Made by a program: the position numbers and the translations under genes. The notes beneath the pieces were generated by a model, which had not been told where the DNA came from, made no database searches, and was given only the letters and a program-made list of their open reading frames with translations. Of a stretch of DNA of 64,000 nt, positions 21,411 to 32,240 are shown piece after piece; the first letter of the stretch is position 1, and every line of letters starts with the position of its first letter. The DNA is from Ovis canadensis (Eukaryota; Chordata; Mammalia; Artiodactyla; Bovidae), in contig NC_091255.1 of NCBI RefSeq assembly GCF_042477335.2, forward strand, positions 20,748,501 through 20,812,500, given 5' to 3'.

Positions 21411-22424
21411 TACTAAAACACCTGGAGCTTTTCTTTTTTATATTTCCAGTGGGTTTGTGCTTAAAATATCCTTTTCACTTCTGAAATCAGTAAAATGGGG
21501 TTAAAATTTCCTGCTTTCTTCTAGTATTTTTATGTTTTAAAATGTGTTTTTACATTCACACTTATTTGAAATTATTTTGGCATGAATTAGATTTGAATTT
21601 CTTTCAAATAGGTATGTTTTCCAATGTCTTTTGTGCAATGACCTTATTTTTTGATATATCAGTTAGTGATATTCCCATTATTAAAACAGGAAGTTTTTCA
21701 TATACTTGGATCTATTTCAGTATTCACTACTCTTACTAATTTGTTGACTTGGAAGTCATTATCTTGCTTTTAAAGACTGAGTTCAAAATCTTCAAATGTA
21801 TACTGTAACAATTAATCTTAGAAGAAAAATAAGACACTAATTAATTTGCTGTTGTTTCTTCCTGTGGCTAAGTAATAGTCCATTGCTCAGCTATTAGAGT
21901 CACCCTTCGTAATTAGAGTTATGAGATACTGTGCCTCAAGAGGTTAAATTCTTAAACTTGCTTTTACTCTGACCCTGTTGTTTTTGCAACTCAGCATTTA
22001 ACAAAATAAGCAGTCTAATCTGGCTACCACTGTTTCATTCATCATGTGCAAATGTAAATTGGTAGGAGACACCAAATTAGAATCACGGCTGCCAGGGTCC
22101 CAAAGGTGTCAAACTTGTATGTGTTCTTAACTAGCCATGGAAATTCAATCTGTCACGTTCTCTGCAGCTAACTGGTTTTGCTGTCATTAGTGTGGAAAGA
22201 ATATTCATACCTTTTTACTTTAGGTAGCTCTACTTACACAGTTAGGCTTTTCTTCTAAAGAGATATAACCTACTCTTAGATTGATTATTGCTTTTCCTTG
22301 AAGAAAATTTCCGTTTTATCAGTTTCTGAAAAGTTAAACAAAAGTCGTTTGTTTTAATACTTTGAGGAATGCATTTGATTTTACCCTTGAAGTACTGTGT
22401 GCTATTAGTTTTAGTTAACAGTCA
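21411..22424. other. Unique intergenic sequence
   Basis: About 1 kb, AT-rich, with no repeat or gene recognised. Being unique in such a repeat-dense region, it is a reasonable place to test for a conserved non-coding element. Confidence 0.4.
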
Positions 22425-22722
22425 ATCCTAAAGGAAATCAGCCTTCAATATTCACTGGAAGGACTGATGCTGAAGCTGAAACTGCAATACTTTGGCCACC
22501 TGATGTGAAGAACTGACTCACTGGAAAAGACCCTGATGCTGAGAAAGATTGAAGACAAGAGGAGAAGGGGGCGACAAAGGATGAGATGGTTGGATAGCAT
22601 CACCAACTCATTGGATGTGAGTCTGAGCAAGCTACGGGAGATGGTAAAGGACAGGGAAGCTAGGCGTGCTGCAGTCCACGGTGTTGAAAAGAGTCAGACA
22701 TGACTGAGAGACGGAACAACTG
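22425..22722 (+). mobile_element. BovB LINE 3' end
   Basis: From 'cctaaaggaaatcagccttc' to 'gactgagagacggaacaac'. About 0.3 kb, 5'-truncated. Confidence 0.85.
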
Positions 22723-23042
22723 CTTACTATGCTTCTGTTGGAAGTTCCAACCTCCAAATAGTGCGCCCTTCATAATTAGAGACAAAATCAGAGAAGACCA
22801 CTTTAAGATAGAAACTAGCAAAAATTAAGCAATTGATTTATTTAGAGGTGCTAATATCATAATTTTGGTTTCTGAGCTATGGCAGGAACAGAGCATTTTA
22901 GAATACTCACTGCCTCCTCTGTGTTAAGCAGAACTTGTAAGGTATATCATAATTTTTTTCCCCCAGATTTTCTTTTTCTGTCCAGTCTGCGGGAATTGAG
23001 TGAACTTAGAAAGGAGTTCAGAGTTGAGTTTTAAAGGTAAGC
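22723..23042. other. Intergenic sequence, nothing recognised
   Basis: No repeat or gene could be supported. Confidence 0.4.
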
Positions 23043-23227
23043 TATTTTTAACAATTTATTTCACTGAAGTATGGTTAATTTGCCGTGTTGTGTTAATTTC
23101 TACTCTATAGGAAAGTGATTCAATAATACGTATACGTATATATATTCTTCCCATATTCTTTTCCATTATGGTTTATCATAGGATATTGAATATAGTTCCG
23201 TGTGCTATACAGCAGGGCCTTCTTATC
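23043..23227 (-). mobile_element. Ruminant L1 3' end
   Basis: Antisense of the cetartiodactyl L1 3' UTR: 'actgaagtatggttaatttg', a (TA)-rich middle, 'gatattgaatatagttccgtg'. Confidence 0.65.
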
Positions 23228-23582
23228 TATCCTTTTTTTATTTTATTAGTTTCTTTATTTCTGGTTGCACTGGGTCTTTGCTGCTGCACGCAGGCTTTCT
23301 CTAGTTGCACGAGCACGGCCTACTCTTGATTGCAGTGCACGGGCTGCTCTTGGTGGCTTCGCCTTGTTGTGGAGCACAGGCTCTCACACACGGGCTTCAG
23401 GAGTTGCGGTGTGTGGGCTCAGTAGTTGCGGCTCTCGACCTCTAGAGCTTGGGCTCAGCAGTTGTGGTGCACGGTCTTAGCTGCTGCACAGCATGCGGCA
23501 TCTTCCCAGCACAGGGGTGGAGCCCACGTCCCCTGTGTTGGCAGGTGGATTCCTATCCACAGCACCACCAGGCAAGTCCAGG
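23228..23582 (-). mobile_element. CHR-type SINE, full-length long form
   Basis: Antisense, from its T-rich tail and 'ggttgcactgggtctttgct' to 'caccaccaggcaagtcc'. Abuts the L1 end on its left. Confidence 0.85.
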
Positions 23583-24875
23583 AAGCTTGTATTTTTTAAT
23601 GAATATTGGTCAACCAGCAAGAATACTTAATACTTATAATTTGCTTTTGATTGAATCCTTTTATTTTTATTTCTGGAATATCCTCTCATCAGAAAAATCC
23701 CGAGCTTTTTCCCTCCAGCATGTGCTTTACCAGAAAAATCAGTTTCACTTTCTTGTGGTTTAATCTGGCACAAGTTACTTAGTACTATCTCCTAAATTGT
23801 TGTAAAAAAAAAAAATAGTGCATAGAAAATGCTAGGATAGTACCTGCGTACAATAAAAGCACTCAATAAATGTTAGTTCTTATCATTGTTAGTAGTCATT
23901 TATTTCTATCAAACTTCTTGATTAAATTTTCTCAGTGGTTTTATTTTTTCTCCTTACTTTCCTATAATCTGAGCTCCATCCTCTTTACTTTCCTGAACCA
24001 TCTACTTCTTACCTGCTAGTTACTAATTCAATTCCATTTCTCTTGCTCATCGACTCCTCTGCTTGATTTGTAGCTTTCGCCACACACACACATATGTACT
24101 TTAAACATTTTAACTTACACTCCCATATATTCATTTCCCAGTCTTTTGATGTAGGGCCGAGACCTTTACTTTGAATATGAGTCTACTGTTTGGGGTTCAG
24201 CACCCCTCCTTCTGCCAGAAGCCACATCAATAGTGTATCACCTATGACTTTCAGTTTTTACTTCCTTAAAGTGGAACAAGACTTTCAAAACTGGTACAGA
24301 GTGCTCTTGATGCAGAATTCTGCTGGGTTTTATAACTTACACAACTCGCCATCCACCTTTTCCAGTTGTCTCTCTCACCCACACCTAATTCACAACAGTT
24401 TTTAAAAACGGATTTGCCTTTGTTATTAATAAAGCTTTCCATTTAATTTTTAATAGAGAGAACTTTATTTTTCTTCCACTCACATTTCATCATGTTATGC
24501 AATATTTAATTAAACCAGAACAACTGGAACAAACAGGTTTGTGAACCAGCATTGACTCAACACCTGGGAGCAGAAATGTCTAGCAGAATGAAAGTCTAAT
24601 CCAAAGATTCATGTGCAGTGGGCATCTGGACATCAGTGTCCTCTCTGGAGGCAGAGCAGAGCACTGATTAATCAGGTAAGTGGTGCCAAGTGGTGGGAAG
24701 AACTTCTATTGTGTAATTATTCTTGAAAGAACTTTATGAAAAATGAGGTGGCAAAGTCAAAGAACTCATAGAAAATGACTGAGACTGGCTTTGTAATAAG
24801 AATAACATAACTTACTCTGCTTACTTACTGCAATAAACTATTGTAAACAATAACAATGAAATATCTTCCAATACT
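23583..24875 (+). other. Intergenic sequence with a MIR/L2 3' fragment
   Basis: About 23819-23895 ends in 'agcactcaataaatgttagt', the conserved tail shared by MIR and L2, in sense orientation. I recognise nothing else in the rest. Confidence 0.45.
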
Positions 24876-24876
24876 T

Positions 24877-25050
24877 TTTTTGAAATATTTATTTATTTGG
24901 CTGCGTCAGGTCTGAGTTGCGGAACTCGGAATCTTTATTCCGTCTTGGCAAGACCTTTGTTGTGGCACACAGACTCTCTAGTTGCAGCACCCAGGTTCCA
25001 TTGCTTCTTGACCAGTGGGATCTTAGTTCCCCGACCAGGGATTGAACGGG
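24877..25050 (-). mobile_element. CHR-type SINE, 5' part missing
   Basis: Antisense tail and body ('tttatttggctgcgtcagg' to 'ccgaccagggattgaac'). A second tail-only stub lies at 25140-25190. Confidence 0.7.
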
Positions 25051-25189
25051 AACCAGTCTGAAAATGGAGCTTAACCCTAAGAGGAAGAAGATCTGAGAGC
25101 TAGGTCTGGTGGCAGTATTTGAGCTTCGTGGGTTTTTTAAAAATATACTTATTTATTTTTGGCTGTGTTGAGTATTAGTTGTTGCATCA

Positions 25190-25785
25190 AGCTTTGAATA
25201 ATGTTATGATTATCCCTGGACCCACCAATGGTCTCTTCAGTTCCCCTTTTCAATGAAATCAGTTTCTCTTGAATTTTTCTTCACTTGCAATGTAAAGAAT
25301 CTCCACTGACAAAAATAGAAACCTCCTGTTTCTCTTCTGAAGGGAACTGGGGATGGCCTGTAACCAGTGTGGTTGGTCTTGTTCGTCTGGGCCCTGAACC
25401 GACCTGTGCTCTTCTGTGTTGCAGTGTTGCTTTCTTTTTTTTTTTTTTTTTCCCCAGTGTTACTTTCATCAGATGTGTTCTGTTCTGAGATTTCTGATTT
25501 GTTTTGTTTCCTTTTGATAGATCATAGTTTTTGCTTATGAACTAACTCAAATTATGGTCTTTATGCACTTAGACTTTATTGATTTATGTGTAGCAGGAAA
25601 TTGTTTATATGTTTACCGGCTTTCTACTCCCAGAAACTCCTATTACCCCAAGGAGAAACTCATAAATTCACTTCAAGTTTATACCTCAGGAAAGTGATGT
25701 TAGAGGTAAATATTGAACTTTTTGTTTCAAAATCCTTGCTAAGCAAAAATATATTATTCATTAGAGCCAGTTTTTGTGGAGGGGA
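25190..25785. other. Intergenic sequence with a poly-T tract
   Basis: An 18-T run at about 25434-25451. No gene recognised; the 62- to 67-codon open frames on both strands are not supported. Confidence 0.4.
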
Positions 25786-25786
25786 G

Positions 25787-25995
25787 GGGCTTCCCTGGCG
25801 GCCGTGTAGTAAAGAATCCTCTTGCCAGTGCAAGAGGTATGGGTTCGATCCGTGGGTCAGGAAGATCCCCTGGAGAAAGAAATGGCAACCCCCTCCAGTA
25901 TTCTTGCCCGGGAAATCTTATGGACAAGGGAGCCTGGAGGGCTACAGTCCATGTGCTCACAGAGAGTTGGACATGATTTAGCAATTAAAACAACA
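25787..25995 (+). mobile_element. BOV-tA SINE
   Basis: Complete sense copy from 'gggcttccctggcggccgtg' to 'ggacatgatttagcaattaaa'. Confidence 0.85.
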
Positions 25996-26029
25996 ATTTT
26001 TGTGTTTGATGAAGATGATAAAGATTTTA

Positions 26030-26215
26030 CAAAATTAGAAGACAAATGCAAGAATATTCACTGCACCATTGTTTGCAATAGCAAAAATAAAAAAACATCC
26101 ATCAAAAATGGAATAGATAAGAGTATGTGGTGTACTCATATGACTGTGATAGCTGTTGGAAGGAATGGTCTTTCAGGAATAGTATGTCAGACATTATTTG
26201 ACTGAGTTATCAATA
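26030..26215 (+). mobile_element. L1 3'-region fragment
   Basis: 'atattcactgcaccattgtttgcaatag' matches the L1 non-coding 3' region. Confidence 0.5.
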
Positions 26216-26333
26216 TTCCTAACTCCTGTCTCCATTTGCCATCTCCTCTGTAGAAGATATAAAAGCTCAACACTCCCTTCCCAAACTCCATTGTACCTGG
26301 ATCTTTGGGTAATAAAGATTAAGAAAATACAGG

Positions 26334-26472
26334 GACTTCCCTGGTGATCCAGTAGCTAAGGCTCTATGCTCCCAGTGCAGGGGGCCTAGGTTCAACCCCT
26401 GGCCAGGGAACTAGATCCCGCATGCCCCAACTAAGACCTGGCACAGTCAGATGAATAAATAAATATTTTTTA
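26334..26472 (+). mobile_element. CHR-type SINE, short form
   Basis: 'gggacttccctggtgatcc' to 'tggcacagtcagatgaataaataaa'. Confidence 0.8.
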
Positions 26473-26685
26473 AGAGATCAATGAAATATAAATGGAAATT
26501 TGTTGGGGGATTTTGAAGACAAATGTAGTTGGCACTCCCTTTCCCCCCAGCATACAATCAGAAACGAAAGGAAATGCCAAGAGAAATACAGAGATTCTGG
26601 TCCTGACATTACTAAGCCATGGAAAAAATGCCAACATCTAGAGTATTTGCTATGTGGGGGGAAAATCCTTGTTTAAGTAACTCTC

Positions 26686-27005
26686 TTTTTTTAAAGTGAA
26701 AGTCGCTCAGTTGTGTCTGACTCTTTGCAACCCCATGGACTATAAAATCCATGGAATTTTCCAGGCCAGAATACTGGAGTGGGTAAGCCTTTCCCTTTTC
26801 CAGGGGATCTTCCCAACCCAGGGATCAAAGCCAGGTCTCTCGCATTGCAGGTGAATTCTTTACCAGCTGAGCCACAAGGGAAGCCCAAGAATACTGCAGT
26901 GGGTAGCCTATCCCTTTTCCAAGGGATCTTCCTGACCCAGGAATCGAACTGGGGTCTCCTGCATTACAGCCGTATTCTTTACCAACTGAGCTAGTTACTT
27001 CAGGG
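26686..27005 (-). mobile_element. BOV-A2 SINE with 11-bp target-site duplication
   Basis: Antisense dimer flanked by AAGTAACTCTC at 26675-26685 and 27006-27016. Both monomers are recognisable. Confidence 0.9.
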
Positions 27006-27093
27006 AAGTAACTCTCGGTTGGATTTTATACTATTCTCAGCTAAAAGCATCACTAACTAGTATGTTGTAACAATATGGATATATCTCAAAAGT

Positions 27094-27382
27094 ATCAGTC
27101 ACTCTGTCATGTCTCACTCTTTGCAACCCCCTGGACTATAGCCTGCCAAGGGGCTCTTCTGTCCATGGAATTTTCCAGGCAACCATATTGGAATGGGTTG
27201 CCATTTCCTACCCTAGAAGCCTAGCAGGCTACAGTCCATGGGATCACAAAGAGCTGGACACAAGTGATCACATACACACACACACACACACACACATGCC
27301 AGGGGACCATTCCAACCCAGGAGTCTTCTGTGTCTCCTGCACTGGCAGGCAGATTTTACCATTGCATCCCCTGGGAAGACCA
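27094..27382. mobile_element. BOV-tA SINE interrupted by a sense BOV-tA fragment and (CA)n
   Basis: The outer copy is antisense (27094-27210 and 27300-27382). Between them lies a sense 3' piece ('gcaggctacagtccatggg', 27225-27270) ending in a CA microsatellite of about 11 units at 27274-27295. The inner piece grew its microsatellite at its 3' end. Confidence 0.75.
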
Positions 27383-28074
27383 AAAAGAATGTTACAAGAT
27401 ATAAAATAAATAATGTTAAATGAAAACAAATTTACATGGTCATAGCACATTGTTATACAAATTTGAACACATGTAAGGCAATACTTTATATTGCTAAAGT
27501 AATATATTTTGGGTAATATATAGAAAATATAAGGTAATTTAAAGTCTAAAATCTAAAAAAAAGTGCACTGAAAAAGTACAAACACATCAAGGCAGTGATA
27601 TTTTTGGAGGTGAGGAGATAGGTCATAACACTTTGGAATGCCTAATGAGAGGTGAAGTAACGTCAAATTCATCTGTGATATTTTTCTTCTTTAAAACAGA
27701 ATAAAAAGTATAACAAAAATGGTAACCATCCTCAATCCTTGGTAGTAAGGACAAGGTGTTCATTTTATTACTCTCTATATTTTTCTGTATTTAAAAACAT
27801 TTCTCAAAAAGACAAAGTGAATGATTCTACAGGCTGTATGAGGAGAACAACTAATGGAGAAACTTCAGAGCTTACATACTGGGTGTGTCCGAGAGACACT
27901 TTCATTTTGTGCCTCATCCTCTTTACAAAGGTAACCCTGCAGAAAGTCAATCGAATTCCTCCAGATTGTTTGAGGATCAGATGCAGTAGGGGATGTGCCT
28001 CATTTCCTTGGGAAGGTACTCTCCAGCCTCTAAACCTTACCCTCTAAGCTGTCTTAAAACTCAGCATTCAAAAT
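27383..28074. other. Unique intergenic sequence
   Basis: AT-rich. A 102-codon open frame at 27739-28047 (plus) has no recognisable protein similarity, and I do not call it a gene. Confidence 0.4.
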
Positions 28075-28262
28075 ACAAAGATCATGGCATTGAGTCCCAT
28101 CACATCATGGCAAATAGGTGGGGAAGAAGTGGAAACAGTGACAGATTTTCTTAGGTTCCAAAATCACTTCAGACAGTGACTGCAGCCAGGAAATTAAAAG
28201 ATGCTTGCTCCTTAGAAGAAAAGCTATGACAAACCTAGACAGCATATTAAAAAGCAACTTGA
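28075..28262 (+). mobile_element. BovB LINE internal fragment
   Basis: Corresponds to the region upstream of the BovB ORF2 end ('atcatggcaaataggtgggg' to 'gacagcatattaaaaagca'). It lacks the 3' end, so a later deletion or rearrangement removed it. Confidence 0.8.
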
Positions 28263-28304
28263 TTCTAACTTGTGTTGGGTCTACATGTTTGTGGGCAGCA
28301 TGTG

Positions 28305-28632
28305 CTTATGCTTTGTCACTTAGGCAAGTCTAGCTCTTTGAGATCCCATGGGCTGCAGCCCGTCAGACTGCTCTGTCCATGGAGATTCTCCAGGCAAGAA
28401 TACTGGAGTGAGCTACCATGCACTCCTCCAGAGGATCTGCCCAACCCAGGGATTGAACTCAGGTCTTCCGCATTGCAGGGGGATTCTTTACTGTCTGAGC
28501 CAGGAGGGAAGCCCATGAATACTGGAGCAGATAACCTATCCCTTCTCCAGGGGATCTTCCCCAGCCAAGAATCGAACTGGGGTCTCCTGAATTGAGGCAG
28601 ATTCTTTCCCAGCTGAGCTACCAGGGAAGCCC
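28305..28632 (-). mobile_element. BOV-A2 SINE
   Basis: Antisense dimer; the second monomer starts near 28516. Ends 'gctaccagggaagccc'. Confidence 0.85.
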
Positions 28633-29265
28633 TGTAGGCAGCATACAGTTAACTTTTTGCACCGGGTGGGGTTCTAGTCTCTGCAAAACAGTTCAAAGGA
28701 CATGACTCAGAGTATTATCCATAGTCCTTGAGGAGGAACTAAAAGTCCTTGACTCATTTAATGGCTAAAGTACTATTATTTTGCCTTGCTTGTTTTCCTT
28801 CCTTTTGCATTTTCTCACTTCTCTGATTTTTTGAAATTATTTTTATTTATTTGTTTCTGGCTGCACAGGGTCTTTGGTGCTGTGTGTGGGCTTTCTCTAG
28901 TTTCGGTGAGTGGGGGCTGCTCTCTAGCTTCGGTGTCTGGGCTTCTCATTTCGGTTGTTTTTCTTGTTGCCGAGCACAGGCTCTAGGTGGGCGGGCTTCG
29001 ATAAATGTGGTGCACAGGCTTATTTGCTCCGCAGCATGTGGGATCTTCCCGGACCAGGGATCAAACCGAGGTCCCCTGCATTGGCTGGCAGATTCTTAAC
29101 CACTGAACCACCAGGGAAGTCCTCACTTCTCTGATTAAATTTAAGCTTTGAAACTCAGAGAAGACCTAGAAGGCTGAAGTTTCCTACAGACAAGAGGCAG
29201 GGAGAGGGTATGTGGGGGATCTGTCCTGGGAAGACCCCCTAGGGTCTTGCTCAGTTACAGATTTG
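28633..29265 (-). mobile_element. ERV LTR fossil (same family as 38440-39115) split by a CHR SINE
   Basis: 28690-28828 and 29137-29265 align by eye to 38880-39115: 'gactcagagtattatcc', 'tccttgactc', 'ctcacttctctgatt'. It is a partial solo LTR, broken by a SINE at 28829-29121 and truncated relative to its relative. Confidence 0.55.
28829..29121 (-). mobile_element. CHR-type SINE with 15-bp target-site duplication
   Basis: Flanked by CTCACTTCTCTGATT at 28814-28828 and 29122-29136. It dates the host LTR as older than this SINE insertion. Confidence 0.9.
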
Positions 29266-29900
29266 TTATACAAATACAGGAGTGTTTCATGGAACCTGAA
29301 GGCAGGACCTTGAATAGGGACTTGTCAGGAACCAAGACAATTGTTCTTTTTATCTATCTAGGAGCATAAAGGGTGTCAACTATGCCTTTCTCCGCAGACC
29401 AGTCCTTTGTTTGCTCATCAGCACACAGTCACTCAGCAAATATGTTTTACATTCTTACCTTGGACTAAGGCTCTTCAAGGCACTGTGGCTAGAGAAGAGA
29501 ATCAAATAGACTAGAACACATATCCCCAAAATGTTCATCTAAGCCTTTCGAACTGACACGTTCTTTTGATTCCAAGAGCCCCAAATTTTTGGACTTCCTG
29601 CTTCTATTTCTCAATTTTACTTCTACAGGTTCGAGTGAAGGTCTTATAACTCCAGAGAAAATCGGTTTTAGGTTGGAGCAGTGCAGCCTCCTGACCTAGT
29701 ATCAGCAGAGGGCACCAATGAGCCTGAGGAGCAGTGAAAGAGCATTCTGGAGCCCAGTCAGACCTCTGTTCTGACTTGTGTGTTCCAGGTGCCCCTCAGC
29801 TGTGCAGAGAGTCATCTCTGAGGTTTCAGGTTAAGGCCTAGAGTTGGGAGTCACCGTGACCACGATGAGATAACTAGCCTTCCTGAAAAACATGGAGAGG
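29266..29900. other. Unique intergenic sequence with a possible CTCF site
   Basis: About 29430-29510 resembles an L2/MIR fragment ('cactcagcaaatatgttttac'). The CTCF-like motif at 29702 is listed separately. No gene. Confidence 0.4.
29702..29713 (+). promoter_or_regulatory. CTCF-like motif
   Basis: TCAGCAGAGGGC matches 11 of 12 positions of the CTCF core CCASYAGRKGGC. It lies outside any SINE I can identify. Occupancy unknown. Confidence 0.35.
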
Positions 29901-29902
29901 GA

Positions 29903-30085
29903 CTTCCCTGTGGTCCAGTGGCTAAGACTCCATGCTCCCAAAGCAGCGGGCCTGGGTTTGATCCCTGATCCGGGGAGCTAGATCTCACATGCCACAACGA
30001 ATGATCCTGCAAGCCACAATGAAAATCAGAGATCCTGAGTTTAGCAACTAAGATCCAGCACAGCCAAATAAAGAAATAAATACTT
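29903..30085 (+). mobile_element. CHR-type SINE
   Basis: 'gggacttccctgtggtccag' to 'cagcacagccaaataaagaaa'. Confidence 0.8.
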
Positions 30086-30552
30086 TTTTTTTTGTTTTTC
30101 AAGTGGAGAAAGAGTTAAAGTTAGTATCTGCTGGGAAACTGAAGTAGAAAACCAAACCAGCAGTGCAAACAGAATGTCACACTAAAGGAAACAGACTGAG
30201 ACACACAAAAAAAACAGATGCAAAGGAAGGAGACAAACAGGAGTCAACAAGATGAGTAAGCACATTTAGAAGGTTTATTATTCAAAATTAAATCCAGAGG
30301 AAGGACAGACATTAGGCCCGGTTGATCCGGTGATTCAGTGATGTGATGAGACCCTTCGCTTTCTTCATTCCGAGTTATAAGGAAGACCACATTGCGTGCT
30401 TCCCCAGTGTGGTGAGAGAAGAATGACTTTCCACAACTCTTTCTCAAGTGAAGATTTCCCAGAAATCTTCAGCAAACCTCTCTTGGTGCTCATTTGAAGT
30501 AGCTTACGTGAGAATAACCTTTATTTTTAGAAATGTTTCATTTAAAAAATAT
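30086..30552. other. Unique intergenic sequence
   Basis: No repeat, RNA gene or exon recognised. Confidence 0.4.
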
Positions 30553-30992
30553 CTGGGGACTTCCCTAGAGGTCCAGTGGATAAGACTCTGTGTTCCCAAC
30601 GCAGGAGGCTCGGATTTGATCCCTGGTCAGGGAACTAGATTACCACATGCCGCAACTAAGAGTTCGCATGCCACAGAAGACCTGATGTAGCCTAAAAAAT
30701 AAATAAATATTAAAAATTTTTTTAAATTTATTTCTGGCTGCACTAGGTCTTTGTTGCTGAGCAAGGGCTTTCTGTAGTGTCAGTGAGCCAGGGCTCCTCT
30801 CTAGCTGCAGGGCTCAGCTTCTCATTGTGGTTGCTTCTACTGCTGCAGAGTTCTAGGTCATACGGGTTTCAGTGATCGTGGCTTGTCATCTTTGTTGTCC
30901 TTGGGTATGTGGGATCATCCTGCACCAGGGACTGAACCCATGTCCTCTGCATTGGCAGGTGGATTCTGAACCTCTAGAACACCGAGGAAGTC
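30553..30992. mobile_element. Tail-to-tail inverted pair of CHR SINEs
   Basis: 30553-30715 is a sense copy ending in A/T-rich sequence. 30716-30992 is an antisense copy starting from its own tail. The two meet at their tails with almost no spacer, forming an imperfect inverted repeat. Confidence 0.8.
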
Positions 30993-31010
30993 TGCAATCA
31001 CTTTTAGATT

Positions 31011-31388
31011 AGTGGCTCTTAACCACAAGGCAGTCTTCTCTGAGGAGACTTTGGGCAATATCTCGAGACATTTCTGGTTGTCACAGCTGGAATAAAGGGG
31101 TGCTACTGGCATCTAATGCTAGTTGGGTAGAGATCAGGGATGCTACTAAACATCTTGCAATGCACAGGACCTCCCCCTCCCCACCAAAGCTCCAGAACCA
31201 AGAATTATCCTGTCCAAAATGTCAAGAGTGTCGGGGAATTCCATGGTGGCCCAGCGGTTAGGACTCTGTACTTTCACTGCAAGTGACATGGATTCAATCC
31301 CTGATCAGGGAACTGAGATCTCGCAAGCCTCAAGGCACAGCCAGAAATATAAAAACAAAATGTCAAGAGTGTTGAGACTAGGAACCCA
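31011..31388 (+). mobile_element. MER20 DNA transposon (hAT-Charlie), split by a CHR SINE
   Basis: The sequence follows the MER20 consensus: 'gtggctcttaaccac', 'gacatttctggttgtcac', 'gatgctactaaacatcttgcaatgc' region, 'gaattatcctgtccaaaatg', 'gttgagactagg'. It is non-autonomous and older than the SINE inside it. Confidence 0.75.
31232..31355 (+). mobile_element. CHR-type SINE with 17-bp target-site duplication in MER20
   Basis: CAAAATGTCAAGAGTGT occurs at 31215-31231 and 31356-31372 and flanks the copy perfectly. Confidence 0.9.
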
Positions 31389-31486
31389 GCTTTAGACCAA
31401 GTAGGCTCACTTCTCTGAAGCACCCAACCTGGGTATGGGAGGGCTGGTAATGAGTGGTCAGAGAAACAGGTGTTCCATATGCTCTT

Positions 31487-31690
31487 ATGCTCAGTCATGT
31501 CCAACTCTTCATGACCCCATGGACTGTAGCCCTTCAGGATTCTCTGTCCATGGGATTGTCCAGGCAAGAATGCTGGAGTGGGTTGCCATTTCCTTTCCCA
31601 GGGGATCTTCCCCACCCAGGGATGGGAGCCAAGTCTCTTGCATCTCTTGCACTGATGGGCGGATTCTTCACCACTGCCAAAGGAGGAGGA
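31487..31690 (-). mobile_element. BOV-tA SINE
   Basis: Antisense, complete. Open frames of 80-155 codons crossing it on both strands are SINE artefacts. Confidence 0.85.
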
Positions 31691-31891
31691 TGTTAAGACA
31701 AACATGGGACTTCCCTGATGGTACAGTGGATAAGAATCCACCTGCCAGTGTAGGGGTTAAGGGTTCAATCCCTGGTCCAGGAAGATCCCACATGCCTCGG
31801 GGTAGGTAAGCCCATGTGCCGCTACTATGAGAAATCCCACACTCTAGAGCCCAAGAGCCGCAACTACTGAGCCTGAGTGCTGTGGCTATGG

Positions 31892-32210
31892 AAGCCCGAG
31901 CACCTAGAGCCCGTGCTCCACAGCCCGAGCACCTAGAGCCCGTGCTCCACAGCCCGAGCACCTAGAGCCCGTGCTCCACAACAGGAGCACCTAGAGCCCG
32001 TGCTCCACAGCCCGAGCACCTAGAGCCCGTGCTCCACAACAGGAGCACCTAGAGCCCGTGCTCCACAGCAGGAGCACCTAGAGCCCGTGCTCCACAACAG
32101 GAGCACCTAGAGCCCGTGCTCCACAGCAGGAGCACCTAGAGCCCGTGCTCCACAGCAGGAGCACCTAGAGCCCGTGCTCCACAGCCCGAGCACCTAGAGC
32201 CCGTGCTCCA
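31892..32210. repeat. 29-bp x 11 minisatellite inside a CHR SINE
   Basis: Eleven exact-length 29-bp units (319 bp). Each consists of a variable first nine bases and a shared remainder that is nearly invariant. The variable nonamers are CAGCCCGAG (P), CAACAGGAG (A) and CAGCAGGAG (C), in the order P(variant)-P-P-A-P-A-C-A-C-C-P. The next bases (32211 on) return to single-copy SINE. Confidence 0.95.
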
Positions 32211-32240
32211 CAGCAGGAGAAGCCACCACAGTGAGAAGCA

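Noticed and set aside
31274-31741. 155-codon open frame (minus)
   Set aside because: Made of CHR and BOV-tA SINE sequence.
31892-32210. CRISPR-like array of 29-bp repeats
   Set aside because: Units are contiguous with no spacers, and the sequence is SINE-derived in a mammalian genome. It is a minisatellite.
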